Origin: Candidatus Tepidiaquacellales bacterium UBA2330
Lineage (GTDB): Bacteria; Bacteroidota; Ignavibacteria; Tepidaquicellales; Tepidaquicellaceae
Assembly: GCA_002344965.1 (NCBI GenBank)
Contig: DDUU01000045.1
Location: 21,104-85,103, forward strand
Direction of reading: 5' to 3'
Length of the DNA: 64,000 bases
The position numbers and the translations under genes were made by a program. The notes below the pieces were generated by a model. It saw only the letters and a program-made list of their open reading frames with translations. It made no database searches and was not told the origin of the DNA. Numbering within the stretch: the first letter of the stretch is position 1; each line of letters starts with the position of its first letter. This document shows, piece by piece, positions 48,301 through 56,695 of this stretch.

Positions 48301-50004
48301 ATTATTCGGATTCGAAATATTGATTTTCCCTTTGGTCCGCGCATTCACAATGTTTGACCGAATGCCGAGATCAAGATCCACATTACCTCTGTTAAAAATC
48401 AACCTGCCGGAGGATTCTGAAATATTTATTCCATACATCCTGGTTGAGATCAGTTTATAATTCAGTTTGCCTGACATAGTCTTATAATCAAATCCCCGTG
48501 CATCGACATTAAAATCCCCGCTGATCTGACCTTCCAGATCCTTATCCTTAAAAATCTTTCCTAAATTTACACCGGAAGTTTTGATGTCTCCTTTATAAGC
48601 AATTTCATTTCCCGAGAGATCCATGAAAGCGTTTCCGTATGTTCTGCCTGCGGATGTATTTATGTCAAAGTCAGTTTCAAACTTTGACGGCTCTCCTGAA
48701 TATGTTAATGAAGGAATGCTGATCTTTCCCAAATGAGAATAATCTGGTATATCAAGTCCCGGCAGCAGTATCTTAGTATCTCTCGGATCTATTACAATAT
48801 CTTTGCCTGATATATTAAAATATAATGACTCGGGATTATGAAGATTTTTTATGTTTCCTGAAAAATAATACTGAGACTTCTCTGATTTCAAATCAAGCTT
48901 TTTTAAATTCAGATCTCCGTATTTATCTTCCGCGACTAAAGAAAAACTTACCGTGCTGTCAAGAAAATTCAGCTCAGGAATGAAAAAACTGAGATCATCC
49001 ATGTTGACCGGATTTGCTTCTATATTTAATTTCGTATCCTTATGCTTTAATCCTTCATAGTCAAATCCTTCAAGCGCATTCATCCCTTTTATAAGGATCT
49101 GATTTATTTTAATATCAGACCTGTCGGTCACCATTGTCAGCTTGCTCAGCTCGGTTACTGTATCTTTATAATTTATATTCGCCTGCATCGAAAACTGATT
49201 CAGATTAAAAGGGGAGTTAGTTTTAAAATTCAGATTTTTAATGTTTACACTTTTATCCTCAGGAAAGTATTTTGCTGAAAGATTCAGATTTAATTTATTC
49301 ATATCAAATTCAGAAACACTGAATGTATCAATGCTGCGGACAGGTATTTCTCTGATCGGTAAATCCGAATTTTTATTTTCCAGTATCCTGACCGAACCGT
49401 TTTCTATTGTCAGGTTCTCGGCGGTTATACCCCAGTCAAATTCTGAAGTTGTTGTATCTTCATCAGGTGTATCCGATTCAAGAAAATACTCGAAATTCCA
49501 TTTCAGACTGTCATTCATACCGCGAATTTTTGTAAGATTTATCTGCGGTTCTTTCAGAATAATCTCTCTTGTGAAAATTTCCTTTTTCAGAAGTTTCAGA
49601 ATGTCATACTTTACTGACAGCGAGTTAAATTTTAAAAGCGTATCGCCTTTTACTTTTATACTTCCGTTATTAAGAGTAAATCCTTTAAGCAAATTCCCGT
49701 TCAGAGATTCAGCGTGGATGACTGATTCCTTTTCGGAAAAAGATTCGTTTAGTTTATCAAGTGCGATGTCAAGGGCGAGATTGGAAAATATATCTGTCTG
49801 TATAAATATAAATATTCCGATTACCAGAAGTATTAAAAAAACAAAAATAAATTTAACCGCCGTAAAGAATTTTCGGATAAAACTTTTCTTCGGTTTAATT
49901 TCCGATTTCTGAACTATCTGATCTTCCGGATTTAGAGAAGTATCCTCATTATCAGAATTCGGATTATTATCTGTGCTCCCGGAATTTTTATCTTCTTCGG
50001 ACAT
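45310..50004 (-). CDS. tamB: TamB-like translocation and assembly module protein
   Basis: This 1564-aa protein has the TamB/AsmA-like layout: a cytoplasmic acidic N-terminus, one signal anchor (about 44-66, FIFVFLILLVIGIFIFI), a very long periplasmic region of beta-rich repeats (groove-like lipid or protein conduit) and the C-terminal DUF490/TamB domain (IGASVLSNYVTSSLENVLPF, TRAGALIYYRIKF). TamB proteins connect inner and outer membranes for barrel assembly or phospholipid transport. It is in a minus-strand operon with the hldE genes 21 bp upstream; rnr follows or overlaps its end. Confidence 0.88.
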   Translation of the reverse strand: MSEEDKNSGSTDNNPNSDNEDTSLNPEDQIVQKSEIKPKKSFIRKFFTAVKFIFVFLILLVIGIFIFIQTDIFSNLALDIALDKLNESFSEKESVIHAESLNGNLLKGFTLNNGSIKVKGDTLLKFNSLSVKYDILKLLKKEIFTREIILKEPQINLTKIRGMNDSLKWNFEYFLESDTPDEDTTTSEFDWGITAENLTIENGSVRILENKNSDLPIREIPVRSIDTFSVSEFDMNKLNLNLSAKYFPEDKSVNIKNLNFKTNSPFNLNQFSMQANINYKDTVTELSKLTMVTDRSDIKINQILIKGMNALEGFDYEGLKHKDTKLNIEANPVNMDDLSFFIPELNFLDSTVSFSLVAEDKYGDLNLKKLDLKSEKSQYYFSGNIKNLHNPESLYFNISGKDIVIDPRDTKILLPGLDIPDYSHLGKISIPSLTYSGEPSKFETDFDINTSAGRTYGNAFMDLSGNEIAYKGDIKTSGVNLGKIFKDKDLEGQISGDFNVDARGFDYKTMSGKLNYKLISTRMYGINISESSGRLIFNRGNVDLDLGIRSNIVNARTKGKINISNPNNISYDLIGTASNLDIQAITKDPSQKSNLTFDFDINGRGTSPDDIAGNFKIDLKPSEFGTIALPVTPINAVIDQSGNLRKISIKTNFAEVEADGFFKFTELMDLVIENSGKIASNISDKFFPDSLRVRPVENTGYQIDCNSYYMNYSLNVTDLAPVASFTGNDTIIFNGNLKGSISDSCGLFTFSTSGKINNFEYGDSLVMLKDADLNLFMRDAIGADNLENFYTDITLNSNKLIAAGNSFDSVFTKINFFNNENRVSVTANRDSTIKVFTDFSLKDSAIFLFDSLSLRYHEFHLTNNSDLEVKYTKADSNNIFDFRKFIVSSLNQRITVSGFYSTNDSSNLKVNADNIKVYAIQKLLKPGADIDTTDLIKGNLRRTVLTYKGIPEDRIITLESNSDVLSIGGTRIGRLDALIDYKDEVLSSDVAFYNINNAGSFKLQGTIPVLNPDKEEYKDTVYYNKVRSESAVNLKANADNFQLKIFQQLLPYTKDVEGILNGEIRLGGKTSKPDLTGDMNLSKGKVYVTLNKMRYDFEADFSTENEKILLKNSKLFTGDDPSRFITTTGYIDLTDLNLTDMDLRMTGDVQAFNKDNGPTELGFSGDLWVGSGNPQLRVKGNSDRIDLTGNLILVRGNLEFNPFVQEAYNIYSDDFEYGVIIDSINYKNENVRRVLRNNTDSVIVIKNLNLNPFEKLLYTEKTKNVKYIPKEKSGKFYYDLQITTAENVFLKFIVNERTQQEFFGEIKTNLRIENEENNQMSGRGEVLLGSNCYYKFFRKFDATGKVKFNGPITNPELDIDAVYKGFTSVNTGGTEQQTISEVIIDMNVTGFANNPVLTITLNRDGRRESGSNASSDAISFLLFGKFKDQLSFSESSSFGASIGASVLSNYVTSSLENVLPFLINTDVNYIDSKTGSIAENTDIRFTAAIGGAIIRFGGQIFKGIANTDIIIDYPVNKMLKISGLSNDLILRLERVYDPFSSASTDNSVVSGTRAGALIYYRIKF

Positions 50005-50025
50005 AAATATGAAGTTTGTATCGGA

Positions 50026-50490
50026 TCAGTGTTTTCGGATTTTATCTATTATCGAGGACGAAGAATAATTGTTAATAAAATTCAGACTAACAACTTTACC
50101 TTTATTTGCTTTTACGATATCAGATCCGACAATATCTTTTTCTTTCCAGTCGCCGCCTTTTACAAGACAATCCGGAAGCAGAAGTTTGATTAACTCATAC
50201 GGCGTATCTTCATTAAATACAGTAACGTAGTCCACTGATTTTAAATTGTCTAATATGAACGCTCTGTCAAGTTCGGAATTCACAGGCCTGTCATCGCCTT
50301 TTAACTTTTTAACGGAGCTGTCGGAATTTACGCCGACTATTAAATAATCTCCCAGAAGTTTTGCCTGATTCAGATAAGATACATGACCTTTATGAAGTAT
50401 ATCAAAACAGCCGTTTGTAAAAACTAATTTTTTATTTTCTTCTTTTATTTTCTTTCTGATATCTGAAAGTTCTTTATTTTTTAAAATCAT
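50026..50490 (-). CDS. hldE2: D-glycero-beta-D-manno-heptose 1-phosphate adenylyltransferase
   Basis: This cytidylyltransferase-fold enzyme (RfaE domain II, 154 aa) makes ADP-heptose for LPS inner core. The N-terminal TNGCFDILHKGHVSYL carries the HxGH nucleotide-binding motif, and VGVNSDSSVKKLKGDDRPVN and GGDW follow. It is a separate gene that overlaps the kinase gene by 4 bp (ATGA), the split form of E. coli HldE. The product would feed the GT9 enzyme at 34153. Confidence 0.92.
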   Translation of the reverse strand: MILKNKELSDIRKKIKEENKKLVFTNGCFDILHKGHVSYLNQAKLLGDYLIVGVNSDSSVKKLKGDDRPVNSELDRAFILDNLKSVDYVTVFNEDTPYELIKLLLPDCLVKGGDWKEKDIVGSDIVKANKGKVVSLNFINNYSSSSIIDKIRKH

Positions 50491-51482
50491 TTATCTTTGC
50501 TTAAAATATTTTTTATCAGCTCATTTTTAAATACAGGGACAATGCCGACTTCCTGTACAACAAGACCTGCCGCGTAATTTGATATTACCGCTGCATCATG
50601 AACGCTCGCTCCGCCGGAGAGGCAGACTGCAATAGTTGAGATTACAGTATCTCCGGCTCCGGAAACGTCAGCTACTTTTCTGGCTTTTGTACTGATCTTT
50701 TCTTTTTTTATTTTTCCTTTTACTGATTCATAGATCATCATTCCCTGCTCGCCAAGCGTAAAAATTATATTGCTGCAGCTTATTTTTTTCATGAGCTTTG
50801 CGGCTATTTCATCAAGATATTCAAGATCTTTTAATTTTATACCGAATGAGTCTTCCAATTCTTTTCTGTTTGGTTTGAATATGAATGCATTTCTGAATTC
50901 AAAAAAATTATCAAACTTAGGGTCTACAAGTATTTTGAATTTTTTCTTAACGGATAAAACTGAAATTTTCCTGATAAGTTCTTTCGTTAAAACGCCTTTA
51001 TTATAGTCCTGTAAAATTACGATTGAATTTTTTTCAGCATGATCATTCAATAGTGTCAGAATTTTTTTCCGGGAATTCTCTGAAACATCCTCCTTTGATT
51101 CGCTGTCAATCCTTAGAAGATGATGTGATTCAGATATGATTCTTGATTTGCTGGTTGTGGGTCTTCCTGACTCAGTTATTATACCTTCCGTGCCTATGCC
51201 TATATTACTCAGAGAAAATTTCAGCAGTTCGCTTTCTGCATCATCTCCGGTAACGCCGATCAGGAAAGGATCCGATCCGAGTGTCTTTATATTGTATGCG
51301 ACATTTGCTGCGCCGCCGAGACGGAATTCGTTTTTGCGAATATCAAAGACAGGAACCGGCGCTTCAGGAGATATTCTCGATACATCTCCGAATAAATATC
51401 TGTCGAGCATTAAATCCCCGGCAATAATGATTTTTTTGTTCCGGGAATTATTGAAAATGCCTGTAAGTTGCTTTTTAATCAT
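50487..51482 (-). CDS. hldE1: D-glycero-beta-D-manno-heptose-7-phosphate kinase
   Basis: This PfkB/ribokinase-family enzyme (RfaE domain I, 331 aa) phosphorylates heptose 7-phosphate at C1. RISPEAPVPVF and the GGAANVAYNI substrate-binding motif are near the N-terminus, FKPNRKELE in the middle, and the catalytic DVSGAGDTVIS near the C-terminus. It is the first gene of the hldE1-hldE2-tamB-rnr run. gmhA and gmhB are not in the window. Confidence 0.92.
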   Translation of the reverse strand: MIKKQLTGIFNNSRNKKIIIAGDLMLDRYLFGDVSRISPEAPVPVFDIRKNEFRLGGAANVAYNIKTLGSDPFLIGVTGDDAESELLKFSLSNIGIGTEGIITESGRPTTSKSRIISESHHLLRIDSESKEDVSENSRKKILTLLNDHAEKNSIVILQDYNKGVLTKELIRKISVLSVKKKFKILVDPKFDNFFEFRNAFIFKPNRKELEDSFGIKLKDLEYLDEIAAKLMKKISCSNIIFTLGEQGMMIYESVKGKIKKEKISTKARKVADVSGAGDTVISTIAVCLSGGASVHDAAVISNYAAGLVVQEVGIVPVFKNELIKNILSKDK

Positions 51483-51591
51483 TGCCTCAAAATAAACTTA
51501 TTATACAGGTTATTCAATGCGAATTATATTATTGGAATTTCTCCGGAACCTTTGCTCATAAAATATTATCATCCCTGAAGTCTGACTGCTT

Positions 51592-51627
51592 AAAAAAAAA
51601 TCCCTCCTCATACTAATGAAGAAGGAT
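51592..51627 (-). terminator. Rho-independent terminator of the BNR/YCF48 T9SS gene
   Basis: On the minus strand a 12-bp stem (ATCCTTCTTCAT with ATGAGGAGGGAT, two T-G wobbles, 4-nt loop) is followed by nine T. It lies 48 bp after the stop of the gene at 51675. Confidence 0.85.
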
Positions 51628-51674
51628 ATCTTATAGCAAAATTTAATTTCAGTTCTCAGTCATTTTAACTGAAT

Positions 51675-54600
51675 TTATTTTATAAGAATCATTCTTTTTG
51701 TTTCAATATAATAACCAGCCTTAATTCTGTAAAAATAAATTCCGCTTGCAAAGTTAGCCCCGTTAAATTTTACCGAATAACTCCCTGCATTCTTGAATTC
51801 ATTAACTAAATTTAAAACCTCTCTTCCACTAACATCATAAACACTCATCTTTACTAATTCAGAATTTGCAATACTATATCGAATTGTCGTAGACGGATTA
51901 AAAGGATTGGGATAATTTTGTTTTAAATCAAATTCAGCCGGTATATTGTAAACGGCGTTCGGATTAGAATTGTCTTCAAAAATTACAGCCATCCTTCCGG
52001 TTGCAGTATTATCACCTTCTGTATCATATTCATCTTCATAAATTGGATTTATAAAATAATTCGCATCATCAAAACTTTCATTAACTTCTAACTTTACATA
52101 GAAACTATCCTCGTCATTTGGAATGTCTACTATATAAAATCCTCTTAAAAATTCAGTTTCAATAGAATCATTTGAATGGATTGTATCTTGAAATAAAATT
52201 CTATGTAGCGTATCTGTTCTCTTGTTAAAAAGTTTAACCGTATACGGAATTTCTGAAATTGAATAATATGAGTTATCCTTTATGTAGCTGGCGGTACTTC
52301 CTAATAGAAGTGCGTCCTCTTCATTCAATACAAATGGGGATGATTTTAAATTTTCGTTAAATTCAACAGAATTTAAGATCGGATCTTCTGATTCCTGTTC
52401 ACCCTCGAAAATTCCGCCTTCTAATCCGCCTAAAATATCCTGAATAAAAATTGGTCCAAGCTTGAATGAATATTTAATCGTATCCAGATTAACGACTCCA
52501 TCAATATTTTCTACATCGAAAGTTTCCGAAGAAGTAAGATTTGTAATTATGAAATTTTGTTTGTCTATTTTGTATACGGAACTTTGCGGTGATAATGTCA
52601 GGAGCGATAAGTTATCTCCTAAGCTTCCGGAATATGAACCTGAAATTAGTCTTGAGTCGGTGCCTGAGAAAATGCTTGGCTGACAGAAATAACCGGGGTA
52701 ATTATATGCATTAACAACCTTCTTAAATTGTCCATTATTTAATGAATAATTTATTAAATAAGATTTAGTATCCTTACTTCCTTCAATGTCCGGATCCGAT
52801 TGCACACTATTCGAATTATAAATAACAAAATTACTCCATGTGCTTGAGTTGATTCGGTGAACTTTTACAATCGGAAATCGGGTAATGGGTATGTAATAAG
52901 TTTGATCATTTTCAAATACTACTAATCTCGATGCATAGTAACTTGCTGCATATGTTATTACAGGTACTCCGCCCATTATTGATATATCCGGGGTATATCT
53001 TGAAGAGTAACCATCACCAAAAGAAACGTTAGATTGCACTTCCGGAGAACTACCTTTATAAATATTACCACTGTAAAATCCAAATTCTTCTCTTCTGTAG
53101 ACAACTTTATCATCCTTCATATATGCAAAATGTACATGATGAGAGCTATAATAATTAAATGGACTTGTTACAGATAAATCTTGAATGCTTCCATTATCAA
53201 GTTCATAATCTTGTGACTGATTAGAATATCTAACCGAAGTGACAATCTTATTCTGGCTTCCATTTGGACGTAAGTGTGGGACAATAATTGTAAATAAACC
53301 GGAATTTTGTAAATCGTTTAGATTTGCAAGAATGAAACACCGGGGTTTGCATTCAAAATTAGATGGAGCACTGAATGTGTCAATAAATTCATTTCCATTA
53401 TTTTCATACATTTTCCACTCATAACCGGTTTGCTGGATATTTTGAACTCTAGTGGCAAGTTTTATTTCAACTTTACCGGTTGATGAATTATATCTCTCCC
53501 AAACTACTGCAACATTTCTGTTGGCATCAGTTAATGTTATTGGATTATTACTCCCATTATGTCTCATGATACTTAAACTGGCATTCTTATTTCCATCTGA
53601 AACAGTATTTGAAAGGCTTTTATTAACTACTTCTTCCACTTGGTATGACTCACCATAATTAGTTGACTTGCTGTAGAAAATTCCTCCTATGGATTCGTGA
53701 ATAGTGTGAGTTAAAGTTGATCCGTTGATAGTAGTATCACGAATTGATTTTGACTGTGAAGAATTTGAAATTGCCGAAGTAACATTAGAAAGTTGTTTTG
53801 TTTTAAAATGGTTTGAGAACGTATTGCCTGACATATCAAAATACAAAACCTTGTTAGTTTCCATATTATTGTCATACCATTTATAAAATATTCTCTCATT
53901 ACTTTGACCTGAGTTCAGTATTGCAGATGAACTTAAGGAACTGTTCCCACCTCGCAAATAATTTGTTGAAGGGGTATTGTATGAGCTGCCATCAAACAAA
54001 AGTGAATAGGAAGAGGATTGATTATCAAAATAAGTTGCAAAATTAGTCGTTAATCGCTTTGTATATAGAGAACCGGAGTAAGTCCCTAAAAATATTTGAT
54101 CACCTCTCACCATAAGTATATTACTGTTTGAGTTTGCAGTTACTTCTGGGACATTAAAATCTAAACTCCAATTAACACCACCATTAGTTGTTTTATATAA
54201 ATCCTGTTCGATTATCACGTAGCCAGTGTTTTGATCAATAAATTTCAGACCACCGACTTTATTAATATCATCAACGTCTGATATTTTATAACCACTTCCT
54301 ATATTTCCATTTTGAAATTCGTAACAATAAGTTCCTTTATTGTTGTTATTTATATATTCAATCCCAATTAATCGATTCGTGTTTGTTTGATTTGGCAAAT
54401 AATTAATATATTTAAATCTGTATTGATTACTAGTTATTTGTCCTCCATAATCATTAAAGTATTCTCCTCCATTAACAGATCTCGATCCATAAAATCTGTA
54501 CCAACTTGGTGTTCTGTCACCTCCAAATCCGCAAAAGGTTACGGTTGAACCAGAATTGTCCTCAAATGTCAAATCCATAAATTGGTAATACAGATTAGAA

Positions 54601-55115
54601 GTTGGCAATACATGTCTTTTATCCACCCAAGTATTACCTCCATTTGTTGTTCGAAAAATTTTAGCCCCATCTGTTTTATCGTACCTGGTATATGAAAAGT
54701 ATCCGGTATTGCTATCGTAAAATTTTATGACTGGCCAGAGGGAATATTCTGCTGCAATATTGTTTGGACTTAACTCGTAAACAGTCGACCAATTATCCCC
54801 ACCATTTGTCGTTCTAACGATCTTTGAACCATAATAAATAAAACCCAAATCAGAATTTACTCTATCAATGGAAATATTTTCAGAAAATGCATAGCCGTTA
54901 AATCCATAAATTGAATCCCAGCTAACTCCTTTATCTGATGTTTTTAGAATCTTATATCCAACTGTTCCTCCTACAGCTATCCATCCGGAATTTAGATCGT
55001 CAAAATCCATAGTAGCAACAGAACCTATTGATTGATTTTCCCATACCTGAGAAACTCCAAAGTTTGAAAATAGACTTGCCAATGCCATTATTAGGCAAAA
55101 AGTTATATTTTTCAT
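51675..55115 (-). CDS. Secreted YCF48/BNR-repeat protein with T9SS sorting domain
   Basis: This 1146-aa exported protein has a signal peptide (cleavage near FGVSQ). Residues about 25-340 contain sialidase/YCF48-type beta-propeller blades, shown by recurrent TTNGGxxW motifs (KTSDKGVSW, RTTNGGDNW, RTTNGGNTW, KTTNGGVNW). The middle is a second beta-rich region without recognisable enzyme motifs, and the C-terminus is a type A T9SS sorting domain (NYPNPFNPSTTIRY ... SGIYFYRI). No sialidase catalytic set is visible, so a binding or structural surface role is more likely. It lies 18 bp behind a lipoprotein gene. The coding sequence is notably AT-rich compared with housekeeping neighbours. Confidence 0.8.
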   Translation of the reverse strand: MKNITFCLIMALASLFSNFGVSQVWENQSIGSVATMDFDDLNSGWIAVGGTVGYKILKTSDKGVSWDSIYGFNGYAFSENISIDRVNSDLGFIYYGSKIVRTTNGGDNWSTVYELSPNNIAAEYSLWPVIKFYDSNTGYFSYTRYDKTDGAKIFRTTNGGNTWVDKRHVLPTSNLYYQFMDLTFEDNSGSTVTFCGFGGDRTPSWYRFYGSRSVNGGEYFNDYGGQITSNQYRFKYINYLPNQTNTNRLIGIEYINNNNKGTYCYEFQNGNIGSGYKISDVDDINKVGGLKFIDQNTGYVIIEQDLYKTTNGGVNWSLDFNVPEVTANSNSNILMVRGDQIFLGTYSGSLYTKRLTTNFATYFDNQSSSYSLLFDGSSYNTPSTNYLRGGNSSLSSSAILNSGQSNERIFYKWYDNNMETNKVLYFDMSGNTFSNHFKTKQLSNVTSAISNSSQSKSIRDTTINGSTLTHTIHESIGGIFYSKSTNYGESYQVEEVVNKSLSNTVSDGNKNASLSIMRHNGSNNPITLTDANRNVAVVWERYNSSTGKVEIKLATRVQNIQQTGYEWKMYENNGNEFIDTFSAPSNFECKPRCFILANLNDLQNSGLFTIIVPHLRPNGSQNKIVTSVRYSNQSQDYELDNGSIQDLSVTSPFNYYSSHHVHFAYMKDDKVVYRREEFGFYSGNIYKGSSPEVQSNVSFGDGYSSRYTPDISIMGGVPVITYAASYYASRLVVFENDQTYYIPITRFPIVKVHRINSSTWSNFVIYNSNSVQSDPDIEGSKDTKSYLINYSLNNGQFKKVVNAYNYPGYFCQPSIFSGTDSRLISGSYSGSLGDNLSLLTLSPQSSVYKIDKQNFIITNLTSSETFDVENIDGVVNLDTIKYSFKLGPIFIQDILGGLEGGIFEGEQESEDPILNSVEFNENLKSSPFVLNEEDALLLGSTASYIKDNSYYSISEIPYTVKLFNKRTDTLHRILFQDTIHSNDSIETEFLRGFYIVDIPNDEDSFYVKLEVNESFDDANYFINPIYEDEYDTEGDNTATGRMAVIFEDNSNPNAVYNIPAEFDLKQNYPNPFNPSTTIRYSIANSELVKMSVYDVSGREVLNLVNEFKNAGSYSVKFNGANFASGIYFYRIKAGYYIETKRMILIK

Positions 55116-55133
55116 AATAATATTTTTTTTAAA

Positions 55134-56162
55134 TCACTTTTTTCGAACAGCTCTTACAATATCCGTATAAGACATACCGAAGTTTTCGTAATAGAAATAA
55201 TAGAGATTTTCGTTAATAGGAAAAATATTTGTTCCGGTTCCTAATACAAATTTTTCTTCGCTAAATTTTTGTCCATTCCAATGAAAAATACTAATTCCAT
55301 TAGAATTAAAACTATTAATCATAAAATTATTTTCATCAAACCCCTGAACTAAAAACAAATCTATAATGTCTGTGCTAAAAAATTTTTTAAAGCCGGAACC
55401 ATTATATAAATACACATTACTATTATCTTTTTTACAGACACTATTGCTGAATTCTTTGTAAACGTAATCAAAAAATGGTTCACGGGTTTCAAAGACTTTT
55501 TGCCAGGTACCATAAAATTTATAGATCTTTATAGTGTTTGTCGTATCAATATCCACAAATGATTGAACATAGGAGGGAATACCTGCATCATCATAAAAGG
55601 CAAATAATATTTTTGATATTGTATCCTGCAATTCATAGGTTGTAAAATCACTTCCCTGCTTTCTTATGATTATATTGTTACATAATAGCCACATATCGGA
55701 TGAGCTTCGAATTAGTGATTTGTTAATAAAAGTTGTTTTGTTAAAAATTAAATCAATTGGATATTCTTCAAGATAACTTCCGTTCCATTTCTTCATTCCC
55801 GGCTGACCTTCCTTTATTAGCAAGCCTGACAAATACACTTCATTGTTACTGATACCTCTTATAGTTGACGAGACAAAGTTCGGGTCTTTATAATAAGTAG
55901 CCTGCATATCCATTATTCGTACAAATGTTTGATACAATGGATTAACAATAAAAACCTGATTTGTATCCATTGACCAAAGTTCACCTGTACTATAAGAGTC
56001 ACCTTCAAGACGGAGAACATCATATTCAAATCTTGCACTGTCAAACTGATAGGGCTCCGGCGGAGGCGGAGTTACCGGTGTATCCTCACCACAGCTCCAA
56101 GTAAAAAGTAAAGCTGCTGCAAATAATATAATTATCACCGGAATGGAATGTATCTTTTTCAT
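55134..56162 (-). CDS. Predicted lipoprotein of unknown function
   Basis: The N-terminus is a lipoprotein signal peptide: a hydrophobic stretch ends in FTWSC with Cys24 as the lipidation site, followed by a proline-rich linker (TPVTPPPPEP). The 310-residue remainder is beta-rich with repeated W/Y-containing strands, propeller-like, but I recognise no family. It immediately precedes the T9SS gene on the same strand (18 bp) and the two are likely one operon. A very short MIRAP leader ORF lies 131 bp upstream. Confidence 0.75.
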   Translation of the reverse strand: MKKIHSIPVIIILFAAALLFTWSCGEDTPVTPPPPEPYQFDSARFEYDVLRLEGDSYSTGELWSMDTNQVFIVNPLYQTFVRIMDMQATYYKDPNFVSSTIRGISNNEVYLSGLLIKEGQPGMKKWNGSYLEEYPIDLIFNKTTFINKSLIRSSSDMWLLCNNIIIRKQGSDFTTYELQDTISKILFAFYDDAGIPSYVQSFVDIDTTNTIKIYKFYGTWQKVFETREPFFDYVYKEFSNSVCKKDNSNVYLYNGSGFKKFFSTDIIDLFLVQGFDENNFMINSFNSNGISIFHWNGQKFSEEKFVLGTGTNIFPINENLYYFYYENFGMSYTDIVRAVRKK

Positions 56163-56293
56163 TTTTAAAAAAATTAAATGGAGTTAAATTGTATAAATAA
56201 AAATTTCGGGGTTAGAGATTTAATATCTTTAATTAATCATTCGGTTGACTGCCCGTCGCTTGAATTTAAATTAATGTAAAGAAAATTATTTTT

Positions 56294-56326
56294 CTAATCC
56301 CTTTTTGTTGTCGGCGCACGTATCAT
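56294..56326 (-). CDS. Short ORF MIRAPTTKRD with perfect Shine-Dalgarno (leader peptide candidate)
   Basis: Reading the minus strand, AAAGGAGGT (56342-56334) is followed 8 nt after GGAGG by ATG and ten codons, MIRAPTTKRD, then TAG. A second ORF with the same first five residues (MIRAP) and the same kind of Shine-Dalgarno occurs at 59728-59757. The ORF lies 131 bp upstream of the lipoprotein gene. Ordinary genes in this window lack such a ribosome-binding site, so it is unlikely to be chance; function is unknown. Confidence 0.5.
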   Translation of the reverse strand: MIRAPTTKRD

Positions 56327-56377
56327 TTCGTTTACCTCCTTTCTGTTTCGATTAAGGATTACGAATTTATTAAAACA

Positions 56378-56407
56378 ATATTAATAAGTTTATGAATAGT
56401 TTAACAA
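56378..56407 (-). promoter_or_regulatory. Sigma70-like promoter candidate for the MIRAP leader / lipoprotein operon
   Basis: On the minus strand TTGTTA (56407-56402), an 18-bp spacer and TAATAT (56383-56378) resemble -35/-10 boxes. The leader ORF starts about 52 nt further downstream. Confidence 0.35.
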
Positions 56408-56609
56408 CTCTTTTGAGGGTAAATAAAATCGGCAGAAGATTTTTTTCATATTGTTCTTTTATATTATAACGCTTGATTAATTAATTCGCTGTAAAATTAG
56501 TCATCATCATTGTTAAAGTCAATTCTGACTTTTAATATGAGTAAACTGAGTGCTTTAAATGTTTTGAATATGTTTTGCTATTAAGCTTTTATAAGTGTTT
56601 TTTATTCTT

Positions 56610-56665
56610 CCCTATGGGACTCTATACCAATATAAACTCTAAAAATATAGAGCCCCTATGGGACT
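56610..56665. repeat. Hairpin bounded by CCCTATGGGACT direct repeats
   Basis: CCCTATGGGACT occurs at 56610-56621 and 56654-56665. GGG-A-CTCTATA (56616-56626) pairs with TATAGAG-CCC (56646-56655), leaving one bulged A and a 19-nt loop. It begins 30 bp after the stop of the phospholipase-like gene and may protect or end its mRNA, though no T-run follows. Confidence 0.55.
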
Positions 56666-56695
56666 AAAACTCTTACTTTCATTTTGCTGCTGAAT

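Larger units (their letters stand above)
56163..56695. other. Intergenic region with leader ORF, promoter-like site and hairpin repeat
   Basis: This 533-bp gap separates two exported-protein genes on the minus strand. It holds a bulged hairpin with flanking direct repeats (56610-56665), a promoter-like sequence (56378-56407) and a 10-codon ORF with strong Shine-Dalgarno (56294-56326). No long gene is visible. Confidence 0.7.
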
